In this document: positions 29,802-39,831 of the stretch, piece after piece
Layout of the letters: each line of letters opens with the position of its first letter
Position numbering within the stretch: the stretch's first letter is position 1
Assembly (NCBI GenBank): GCA_025617375.2
Contig: JAMYGW020000002.1
Coordinates: 2,604,001-2,668,000, forward strand
Direction of reading: 5' to 3'
Source: Acarospora socialis
Lineage: Eukaryota > Ascomycota > Lecanoromycetes > Acarosporales > Acarosporaceae
Length of the DNA: 64,000 nt
The notes under the pieces: model-generated
Told to the model about the DNA's origin: nothing
The model's input: only the letters and a program-made list of their open reading frames with translations
Database searches by the model: none
Program-made: the position numbers and the translations under genes

Positions 29802-31923
29802 CTAGTAAAGTGCACCAGGTTTGTTCCTAACACCACAGTACTGCGTGTAGGAATGGAGGCTTTTATTGGCGTAGGTAGGGCACCCGTCGACGCTCCCGGC
29901 GCTCATCAACTTGCCGAAGACTGCATTCATAACGCCTCCGACGGTGTCGGCTACACTCAACAATGCACCCCCGACAGCGTTGTTTAGTTCCCAATTGACT
30001 GAGAGCTGGAGTAGGCGGTAGTCTATAATGTGTGTTAGCACTACCTCATGAGAAGGTGGCATTGGGCCCTGCGGGTACTCACAGAAGCAGGCAAAATTGT
30101 CGCCATTGAGTAGGTTCTTTGAGTTGTACACCCTTCCGGTAAGATCACCTATGTCAAGACCAGTAAAGGTATTGACCCCTGCAGTGTTGCCACCAATGTC
30201 GTGTACGAGGCTCGGCGGCAATGAGCGGCGGATAGTCCACAGCCAAAAAATATGCAAGAGTGTAGGGTATAGGCCGCCGGTACCTGATAGGATATAGATC
30301 AGCGTCATGCGTTAGGAAGAGAAGCGGCGGCAGAGGACTGACCGATTGGCAGGGATTTGTTCATGCCCCAAACCCTTGCCAGAGACCGTACCATCTTTAT
30401 TGATCTGAACAGAGAAGAAGGAGGCCAAGGTCTGCTTGGTGAGGGTGCCATTGGGTTTCTCGGGCGTGTGGTTGCTCATCATGCGATAGGCAAACGAATG
30501 ACCACCCGGGGCTGCAACAACTCCGGCGAAGGGTGCATTGAAGAACTAAAAAAGAAACACCATGACAGTGAGCATCTGGCGTATCGTAGAGATCCTAGGA
30601 TGTGTAAGATACCCGCGGACAGAAACTGAGTGGCTCACACCCTTCAAAGGCGCACGTAAAAGGAGCATAAGGAGGAGTAAGAAAAAGAATCTGGAAGCAC
30701 GCCGTGCATTGAGGGCATGGTTGGATGAAACATTGGCGTCAGTCAAGACTCACGCATGGGTTTGTTGCAACCGAGTTTTGCCAACGAGTGGCATGGTTTC
30801 GAGTAAATATACCGTAGTCGTCAAAGGTTCCGTCGGCTGTACTCAACATTAGTGGTTAGTCTGTCAACAAGGTTGTTGTCACGTACGTAGGGCCTGATTA
30901 TAGAACTGGCGGAATGCTTTCATGTCAACCGTAGATGCGTCGAAACCATTTTGAGCTACCACAGATGTCAGTAATAACCCCGCTGAGACTCTCCACCGCC
31001 ATAGACTTACTTCCCCAGTCCCACTGAAACATCCTCGACACAGTTAACTGAAGCTCTTCAGACAGACACAATCTACCTACGAGTGAGGCCCTTCAAAGCT
31101 ATTTACCGTCTCCGCAAGTCCAGACCCAGACGTACCTAGAGCGGTATTGGTGAGCGGGTTCGCGACACCACAGATTATACCGCCTTCGATGGTATCCAGA
31201 GGACCAAGTGGAAGAACGTTGGGACAGGCTTCGGTGATTTCAGAGTCGACGGAGCTATCGTTCCCAATAGCCCATGTAAGTCCCAGCAAATTGCCACCGG
31301 TAAATTGCGCTATGAAACTAATACCAGTTAATAATCTCTCACAACTATGCAAGAAGGTTTATTTCCCATGCAAGCCGAAGACAGTAGAAGGGCAATGATC
31401 TTCGCTGTCGACGGAGAGAAGATGATGTCCAATTTAGGTTACAGACATGAACCTTTGGACGACAGTTCTTCAGAGCAAAGACCGAAGCCAGCTCTTAGGA
31501 AGACCGAAACAGAAGGCACATCCAAGGGAAGCTTACCATAAAGCCGCTGCGAACTCCGGGCTAAAGTTGAACACCTCAACATTTGCAGACGTGCATTGTA
31601 AAAGAGTAGTAAACCCAGAGCGATCGAGATAGCCATGGTTGGCCAGAGCATTCTGAGCTGGGCATGGTCCACGACTAAAAGGATATTAGCGTGCCTCAGA
31701 CATCAGACGGGGAGATAGTTTACCTTTGTCCAGCGGTGGGAACTTGGAAGGCATGAGCACCGGTGACGTCAACCAATTGCGAAGGGCTCCAGGTTGTTTG
31801 TGTCTGACGTTTCGAAGTTCGGCCAGCACCATGTCGTGGTGACATGAACAGGAAAGCATCGACAGCACGAATACTAGCAAAAGCAAGGACGACCCCGACG
31901 GTTAAGATATAGAAGAGATACAT
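29802..31923 (-). pseudogene. heme-thiolate (chloro)peroxidase family gene, frame changes once
   Basis: This is a secreted heme-thiolate peroxidase (Peroxidase_2). Nine exons fit on the minus strand: 31923-31724, 31674-31537, 31317-31081, 31033-31011, 30955-30887, 30836-30754, 30545-30343, 30283-30083 and 30022-29802. A signal peptide (MYLFYILTVGVVLAFASIRA) precedes GAHAFQVP and RGPCPAQNALANHGYLDRSG, whose Cys is the proximal heme ligand. FEGPHS stands where the family has E-G/H-D-x-S, so the Asp is Pro. Later blocks are FFNAPFAGVVAAP, GHEQIPANRYRRPIPYTL and DIGGNTAGVNTFTGLDIGDL. All junctions keep phase except inside exon 8: the frame giving NRYRRP...YPPLIAAEP and the frame giving HDIGGNTAG differ by one base near 30205-30235. 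Summed exons are 1375 nt, one over a multiple of three. Either a recent pseudogene or a sequence error. Confidence 0.78.
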
Positions 31924-32929
31924 GACTTCCCTATGGCCTCTACGGTTTGCGTTTTCGTTGGAAGGCCTGATTGCCCTAGAAGATGAAGGAACGAAGAGAA
32001 CGCAGGATAAAGGTACTTCTTGGAGCCTTGGCGGTCAAAGATCACCTACCACTGGGAGAAGTAAACAGAGAGACAGAGTGGAAGAAGACGACGGGAGAGA
32101 GTAGACGGATTTATAAGACGGTGGAGGCACTGAGCGGGGTAAAGGGCCATTTGCATTTGATGCAAATGGAAGGCACGGACAGGACAAGTGAGAGATTGGG
32201 TCCTTTCATAACGGTAAAGGCAAGGCATTCCTTCTGAGAAAGCCAATCCGATGGAGCACTAGCGTCCAATAAAGCTGTGCCAGTGTCTTACCCACAGACA
32301 TGGAGCATGCTAAGCCGACACGCCACAAGATGAATTCGCCGGTAGAAGTCTGCCTCCCAAGTAAGACACGCCATGAAGGAAAGCTGATTAGAAAACGGGC
32401 CACTCAGAGCCTCTTTCTGGACGTCTTCTGCCGTCGACTTGGGTAGAGTCCAAGCTGGAGTGAAAAGCACAAGGTAGAGGCTCAACCTCAGTGAGTCAAA
32501 ACTGTCCTTCATACTACAAACTTAGTTCCAGAGGCAGGAACAATATTCATAATAGGAAAGCATAATGACTCCTGAAACATCCATTGACAAGCTTGGTGCC
32601 TATTTAGTAAAGTACCTATATGCATTGTGGCCCCACCGCTGAGGTACCGGTAGGATCCGGCCTTCAAATATGGTAACATCCTTCTGGAAACTGAGACTGA
32701 GTCTGAGTTACCCATTCAATTTTAGACATCGCTGTCAGCAATGAGGCAGAGGGGTGTGAGGTCCGGAAAACATGCGGAGAATACACAGACAGAGGATGCG
32801 CCTCAAGCGCGTATGCTCCGCCGTACTTCTCGAACCTCGAGCTACACGGTCCGAAAATCTTCCGCTATAGCACAACTGTAACAGCACGCACAGCTCAGAA
32901 GCTGCTCAGTACTCAATCAGACCCAGGTT
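31924..32929. other. 1-kb intergenic between peroxidase and methyltransferase starts
   Basis: This is divergent promoter DNA of the peroxidase (minus) and NSUN2-like (plus) genes. A short minus-strand frame starting MKDSFDSLRLSLYLVLF at 32512 looks faintly signal-peptide-like but stops after 74 codons and matches nothing I know. No repeats of note. Confidence 0.45.
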
Positions 32930-35791
32930 ATGGGCAAGCGTGGAGGAAAGAAGGTAGTTTTCCCACCTATTTTCCTGAATTGACACCAGAGTTAAGAGTG
33001 TACTTAGTTTGGTGGCGGTCGAGGGGGACGAGGTGGCCGTGGTTGGAACCGCCCACAACGAACCGATTATAAGGAAGTCACCAAAGGGAATGAACTATTC
33101 GAGAGACTCTACACTGAACTCCCCATACTCGACGAAACTGAGCGGCCAGCTTTTTGGGCTGCTCTGCGGCGCGAACTCCCAAGCAGTTTCCGCTTCACTG
33201 GTTCCAAAAGGTACTGATCTCGAGTCTCACACATATGTTTTACGGTCACTAAGTTCTTGCAGTCATGCACTCTCTGTCCAGCAACGCCTTAAAGATCATT
33301 ATATTCCCCAAATTACTGCAATTGAGCACAATGGTGAACCCGTGGAGCCTCCAACCCCCATACCCTGGTACCCGGATCAGCTTGCCTGGCAGATGACGAC
33401 GCCCAAAAATGTGATCAGAAAGTTCCCACCCTTCGCGTCGTTTCAGAAATACCTCGTATCTGAAACAAGCGTGGGAAACATCAGCAGGCAGGAAGCTGTC
33501 AGCATGATACCACCACTCTTGATGGACGTCAAGCCTGGTATGACTGTTTTGGATCTCTGCGCAGCTCCGGGGAGTAAAGCAGCTCAACTCATCGAGATGG
33601 TCCACGGAGGCGAAGAAGCACGGATTCAAGAAGTGGTACTTGAACTCGCCAAGCGACATGACACAAGTACAGAGTCGGGCGGGGATGATCAGGTCCCGGC
33701 ACAAGAGGGATCTTCCACGAGCGACTTGTCCGACGACGGCCGAACGACAGGATTGCTCATAGCAAACGATGCCGATCACAAACGAGCGCACATGTTGATA
33801 CATCAGATGAAGCGATTAAACTCTCCCAATTTGATAGTCACAAACCACGACGCAACAATGTTTCCTTCGATCAAGTTATCCCCAAAATCCTCCTTCCGAG
33901 ACGGATCATCCCAAGTACAGTACCTGAAATTTGATCGAATACTTGCCGATGTTCCATGTTCTGGAGACGGTACATGTAGGAAAAACCCTGGTATCTGGAA
34001 GGACTGGAGCCCAGGCAATGGGTTGGGGCTTTTCGTCACTCAAGTTCGGATCCTTGTGCGTGCTCTACAGATGTTGAAGGTCGGGGGCAGAGTAGTGTAC
34101 TCGACTTGCAGCATGAACCCGGTGGAAAATGAAGCAGTTATTGCAAGTGCGATTGCAAGATGTGGAGGACTGACCAAGGTTGGCCTTGTCGATTGCAGCG
34201 AGTCACTTCCCGATCTGAAAAGAAAACCAGGCCTGCAGGAATGGAAGGTCATGGATAAACAAGGTAAGCTGTGGCAATCATGGCAGGAGGTCCAAGACCA
34301 AAGAGCCAAAGAGAGCTCTGATGGCCCGGAACGACTCACGGAAGGGATGTTTCCCCCAGCGAGCGCCTCTGATCAGACCGTAAAGATTCCACTCAATAGA
34401 TGCATGCGTGTATATGGGCATTTGCAAGATACCGGTGGTTTCTTCATAACCGTGTTAGAGAAGCTTTCCGAAATCAAGGCCAGACCAGAAGGCGAAGGAA
34501 AGAACCCCGAGGTCCGACAAAAGTCCACGACATCCATTATCGCAGCAGTCGAGGAGATCGAAGCGAAACCTGTGAACGGTGTGAATCCGATCGAAAAGAT
34601 TGATGCTCTTGATGCTATCGCACCTCCACAGGAGAGTGCCGAGGTAGAGGATCCTTCTCCGGCAGCACGGCAGAACCAAGAGAACAATTCAATTGGAGAG
34701 TCATCCTTATCCAAGCGGCAGCTTGATGAGGCCGATGCCGAATTGTCTACTAAACGGCCCAGATTCAGGGAGGAGTCGGATGAGGCGGCTCCACGCGGCG
34801 AGGAGGACAGGCAGGTACACTGGCCACCACCACCAGCCGCACAGCTTGATATCAGTAGACCAGAGAGCAACTCGATGTCACAACCAGTCCTGTCAACTCC
34901 ACTAAGAAAGAAATGCAATCAACCCTACGAAGAACCTTTCAAGTACCTTGATCCGAACCATGAAGAGCTGCAGTCTATCTACAGCTTCTATCACCTATCA
35001 CCCCGGTTTCCCCGAGATCGTTTTATGGTCCGCAACGCCCTCGGAAATCCCGTCAAAACCATCTACTATACCTCCGACCTGGCGCGTACCATTCTGGTAG
35101 AGAATGAAGGCAAGGGCATGAAATTCGTACACTGCGGGGTCAAGATGTTTGTTAAGCAAGACGTGCAGAAGCCGGGTGTGTGTAAATGGAGGATACAGAC
35201 GGATGGCTTGCCACTCCTAGAGGCATGGGTCGGCGAGGATAGGGTTGTCAAACTTTGGAGTAGGGAAACGCTGAGGAAGCTCTTGGTGGAAATGTTTCCA
35301 AAAGTCACCGGAGGTGGGTGGCAGGATCTCGGAGAAATTGGTGAAAGGGTCAGAGATATCGAGATGGGTTGCTGTCTACTCCGGGTCGAGCCGCGTGAGG
35401 GAGATGATGGCTTTAGGTGAGCTGCCAACAACCATACACCGGGCAATTGCGATCCCGTACGGATTCAGCTGACAGGTGCACTAGCGAACGGATGGTGTTA
35501 CCGCTATGGAGAAGTCTTCATTCTTTGAATCTCATGTTACCGAAAGAAGATCGAAGAGCAATGCTCCTGCGACTGTACAACGACGACTCGCCTCTGATAG
35601 ACAGTTCTAAGGATCGGTTTCATGACAAGCAGGACGGTGATGCTCCAGACGCGGCGGCGGCGGCGGCGGCGGCGGATGAGAACATGGTCGTCGAAGAAGA
35701 CGAGAGTGAAGACTCGGCCGCTCCTGACAAGCGGGAGAACAGCGAAGGAGATGCGGGAATGAAGGATGATGAACATGTGACAGTTGAATAA
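32930..35791 (+). CDS. tRNA (cytosine-5) methyltransferase, NSUN2/Trm4 type
   Basis: Exons are 32930-32953, 33008-33210, 33263-35416 and 35476-35791, giving 898 residues. Exon 1 is only 24 nt (MGKRGGKK) and splices to a Gly/Arg-rich start FGGGRGGRGGRG. WAALRRELPSSFRFTGSK-SHALSVQQRLKDHYIP is the Trm4 N-terminal signature. The SAM site is TVLDLCAAPGSKAAQL. The two catalytic cysteines are in ADVPCSGDGTCRK (motif IV) and YSTCSMNPVENE (motif VI). Exon 4 supplies the conserved tail MVLPLWRSLHSLNLMLPKED and ends in an acidic tail with an eight-Ala run from a GCG repeat. The enzyme places m5C on tRNAs in the nucleus (yeast Trm4/Ncl1, human NSUN2). A disordered insert of about 150 residues splits the C-terminal half. 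Reading straight past 35416 would stop at once, so the last intron is needed. Confidence 0.94.
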
Positions 35792-36580
35792 AAAGCAGGG
35801 CAGAACGCGGAGTCTATTACGGAGCGGTGACCAGCAGAAAAACCGGGATGAACGAAGCGCTTTGTTGCTCACTCCCAGGTCAGTTCAGTACAGTCTCAGC
35901 AGCAACTTCCGGCATCGAGCACTGTGTGCCATGCTGCGAACGCTTGGGTCGGTGCAGCAATGCTCCAGGAATGGTGAGCCCGTTACTGCAAGATTGGATG
36001 ACATTACAGACTGACAATTGGATTAGGTAGTTTAGGCACGATTGCTCTTCCAATCTGTGCTAGATAGACGTATAGAGACAATCTATCGGAAGTTGGAAAT
36101 CGCCTCAGTAGCTATTTTTGGATGAAACCGGTCCCTACCCGAGTCCCTTGGCGAGCGTGAATCCCGAAGAAGTTAGCATGGTGTCATTACTCGTAGCGAT
36201 CGTCATCACTGCCACCCGCATTCCTATCACATCTTACCTTTTTTGGCGCGCTACTGTTTCCCAGCCATCCCACCTTAGATGCCCGTAAGAGTGTACATAC
36301 TTCGTACCGCACCGGAGCCCAGCCCCGACAACGAGAACCAAGGTCTTCCTCCAACATCACCATCGAATATTCTGTATACCCTACTTGAGGGAACTGAAGC
36401 AATCTCTAAGGTCTTTTCGAACTCAGCAGACACCACTCTCATTTCGGCTATCACCATCTCTCACTCATGTCGTTTGTTTAATCGTCTACGTAAGCATCCA
36501 CGCGAGGTTGCAGATCGTGCGCATTTACGTACGGGCGATTACCACAATACTGTGAGAGCGGACTCTTGCATTCAGCTACG
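35792..36580. other. intergenic, 789 bp
   Basis: This holds the 3' side of the methyltransferase gene and the promoter of the next membrane protein. I see no conserved frame, RNA gene or repeat. Confidence 0.45.
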
Positions 36581-37300
36581 ATGCCTCCATTATCATTACC
36601 TCGACGTATGAAACCCGATCACATCCCTCAACTTCACGACCTTCTTGCATCGCTACCTCACCTTTCGCGCCGAGACCTCACCCCGCGCGGTCTCCACATT
36701 CCTGACCTTTCCGTCCCATCACCTCTCGCAACTCGAACATCAAGACCGGTTGAAGCACGAACAAACCCATTTCGCACACTTTCCTCCCTAGTCCGCCGCC
36801 AAACGGTTGTCGCAATACCTGCGACCTACTCTGGCCTTGACGCCGGCCCCCCAGCAGGGAATATTGTTGGTATCGTTCTTGGCTCCGTCGCCGGCTTCCT
36901 CCTCATTCTCTGGCTCTTCTATACCTGCTCAAACATGGGGGGCAGGGGCGACGTTGTTGCAGAAGAGACAATCCAGCGGCGTGCCCGCTCTCCCCGACGT
37001 TCTTCCCGGGCACGCTCAGATCGGTCGGAGATGATGGAATCGAGGCGCTCACGCAGTCCCCCGCCTCCAAGGAGAGAAAGAGAAAGAGAAACGAGAAGAG
37101 AGACGATTGTGGTGGAGGAGAGGAGAGCGCCACCGCCGGTGGTGATAGAACGGGAAGACGATATTGTGGAGGTCATTGAGGAACACAGCCCACCAAGGAG
37201 GGTTAGGAGTAGTCGGGATCGAAACAGTGGATATAGGCCCGTTGATCCGGATCTCTATGCGGGAGGGAACAGGCCGATGAGGAAAGTCAGTCGACGGTAG
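36581..37300 (+). CDS. single-pass membrane protein with basic cytoplasmic tail
   Basis: Single exon, 239 residues from the ATG at 36581 (an in-frame TTG lies upstream but no ATG). Residues 1-70 are Pro/Leu/Arg-rich. The motif VVAIPATYSGLDAGPPAGNI leads into one strong transmembrane helix VGIVLGSVAGFLLILWLFYT at about 95-114. The rest is highly charged: RRSSRARSDRSE, then an ERERETRRE stretch and a Pro/Arg tail. I have seen this layout (short IPxTYxGLxxxP motif, Gly-rich helix, Arg/Ser tail) as a conserved fungal protein of unknown function. Topology and localisation are not proven. No signal peptide is visible. Confidence 0.75.
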   Translation: MPPLSLPRRMKPDHIPQLHDLLASLPHLSRRDLTPRGLHIPDLSVPSPLATRTSRPVEARTNPFRTLSSLVRRQTVVAIPATYSGLDAGPPAGNIVGIVLGSVAGFLLILWLFYTCSNMGGRGDVVAEETIQRRARSPRRSSRARSDRSEMMESRRSRSPPPPRRERERETRRETIVVEERRAPPPVVIEREDDIVEVIEEHSPPRRVRSSRDRNSGYRPVDPDLYAGGNRPMRKVSRR

Positions 37301-38354
37301 AGATGATGTGGGGTGCTGGCAGTGGCACCCGAGCCGTACAACCTACACATCACCATTTAGGATAGGAATTGACGAAATATGAGGAGATCTTCGCCCAGGA
37401 CGATTGCACTGTGTTACAGGGTCGCTACGAAGTCGACGAGATCCTAGGTCTCTGGGCAGTTGCATCTCTGAATGGCATCCTGACACTCATTTACTCCGTG
37501 TGCACTCGGTCGAGGCATGGAGATGGGTTTAAAGTTCCTTGAGTGAATTATTCGAGTACGGCCGACTGGAGCAACTTGCAATCTGGCGTTATATATCCTG
37601 TTGCCGAGCGCCGTGTGTTAGGTCTTTGGGGATTACCATGAGCCTCCGAAGGCACGCACAGGGCTCTATGTACCTAACTTTATGTTTGTAAATCCTCTTC
37701 ATTCTGAAATCAGTATTCCAAAGTACCACAACTCTAGCATTTTGAACCTCATATGCATAGTTCATCTCTCATTGATTTCATGAGGTGTGGCTGTGCAATG
37801 AAGAAGGCTGTACATACCGGATGTGGTTGTTGTAGCGCTAGAGCAAACATGGACGAGGACGCCGACGTAATTCCATAGAGTCCACGCAACCACGCCCCCC
37901 GTCGAATTGTAACTCTTACAGTAAGATAAAAAAGGGAAGACCCTATCGAAGAGGTTCCTATCGCTCTTTGCTACTTAGGTACTCCGTATCTCCCCAATTG
38001 AATATTGGGACGGGAACATTCTGCTCTTGCAATATCCCTTTGATCTTGGCATCCGTGACAAAGAGCTTCCGAACCCGCCACCACCAGCACTAGTGAACGA
38101 GGCTATTACCTCTTCACATCAAGACTACGCCTCTCCTCACATCATACACTCACCATTCACTCAGTCTCATCCTATTCCCATACACTACCATCTCGCAACA
38201 CAAACGCTCGTCAACTTAGACACTCAACAACTCAACTCCCGACTTCACCTCACTTCTTACGAACAGCGGGCAAACTCGCTCGCAACCACATCCGCAGCGT
38301 AGCAGCATCAACCACAACTCTCAAACAACACCACCTCATCCTCCACCCCACAAC
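37301..38354. other. intergenic, about 1 kb
   Basis: AT-rich 3' sequence then promoter of the CYSTM gene. The 250 bp before its ATG are C/A-rich and depleted in G, a common fungal promoter/5' leader composition. No gene is seen. Confidence 0.45.
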
Positions 38355-38789
38355 ATGGCAAACCAGTTCGTACGTCAACCTGCCTCCCCCTCCCCTCCCT
38401 CCCCTTCTCTGACCCACAACTGACAAGCACCACCACAGGAACCCCCCAAAGGCGCGCCCCCCACCTACCCCGCGCAAGCCCACTACGACGCCGGCCCCGC
38501 CTACCCGCCGCACCCCTCGGCCTCGCCCGCCCCCTACGGCGCCTACCCACCACCCCAGCCAGGCCACAACGCAGACTACTACGGCGCCGGCCCGCAGCCA
38601 GGATACGGCCAGCCGGGTCCGTACGGCCCGCCTCAGGGAGGGTATTACAATGGCCCGCCTCAAGGTGGCATGTATTATGGACAGCAGCAACGCCCGCCAC
38701 CGGGACGACAGGGTGGGGCGGGTGAGGGACTGTGCGCGGGCTTGTTGGGGGCGCTGGCTTGTTGCTGCTGTTTGGATTTCATGTTTTAG
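38355..38789 (+). CDS. CYSTM-type cysteine-rich tail protein
   Basis: Exons are 38355-38369 (15 nt) and 38439-38789, with a 69-bp intron (GTACGT ... CACAG), giving 121 residues. After MANQFEPPKGAPPTYP comes a Pro/Gly/Tyr/Gln-rich region with QPGYGQPGPYGPPQGGYYN-type repeats. The C-terminus is LCAGLLGALACCCCLDFMF, the CYSTM signature: a short hydrophobic helix with four consecutive Cys. CYSTM proteins are small stress-linked tail-anchored or palmitoylated membrane proteins in plants and fungi; the role here is inferred from the family. GC content of exon 2 is very high. The tiny first exon is easily missed by gene finders. Confidence 0.85.
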
Positions 38790-39831
38790 TCTGCAGGACG
38801 CACGGGGGCGAGGGTGTACGATCGTTTCGGGTTGATTCTCTGATGCGCGGCCTGCTTTCGGTGTAGGGTGGGAAGGTTGTGTTGCGATAATTTCAATCGA
38901 CGACTTTACTTGACGTCTGATGAACCCTACGAAGGTGGTCATGACTTACGTAGTTTGACTGCACGCTGTACAAGCACACAGATTTTGATTAGCAGTGTTG
39001 AAGCTAGCCCAAGTTACTTCGTCCACCTGCCCGGTAACGAAACCTACTGCAATTACTGTAGAGAATGACGTGCATTTCACTTAAGATATAGCTCCGTATA
39101 CGTGCATGGGTTCCCTTCATCGAGATGGCACTAAGATGAATGAGTTGCACACGTTCGCGACAGGTCCACATAAGACTCTTCAGCCGATACTTGACGTCTC
39201 GGGAGCTATATATATGACTTCTTGCAGGAATCGTGTTCATCTACAGGCATTGTGTCCCCTCAACTCGGGGTTTTTTTTGGGGCTTAGTCTGAATCAATAA
39301 GCCCGAGTTGCTGGCTCTGCCGTGTGTTAGCCTCACAGTAGGTACTCGTACTAGTCGGCAAGGCCCAGTTTATCCACCTTCATCCACCAAGGAGAAGTAC
39401 ACTAATTGAACAATACTCTAAAGTATGATCTTCCTGCTCGAGCGCTATCGAACTCTAGAGATTTTCAATGGTCCTTAAAGTTAGAGCCTCAGATCAAAAA
39501 GATCGGCTGAGCGTGTGGGGAATTTCTATGCCGCAAGATTTAGGCCCGAAGTCACGGACAAGAGAGATTGGAGTCTGAGACTATGATTCCGTTCTGTGAA
39601 TCCCAACCAATGCAGTCCATCTGTCTACTCTCTCCTGTTGTACAGCGTCTATGGTTGTGTAGTACCGAGTATCCTTGTTATACTTCCGCTTTCTGTCCTG
39701 CAATATGTCCCTGTTGCCTGAATTGCCCCCTTTTCTGGTTGCACTTAGATATATCACGGTCAAGCCCAATATACGCTTCCAGATGATAGCTTGCTACTTC
39801 CGTGTCATCTGTACGATATTATCGTTGCAAC
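38790..39831. other. intergenic, about 1 kb
   Basis: I see no coding frame with support and no RNA gene. A GGGGTTTTTTTTGGGG-like run lies at 39268-39283. Confidence 0.45.
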
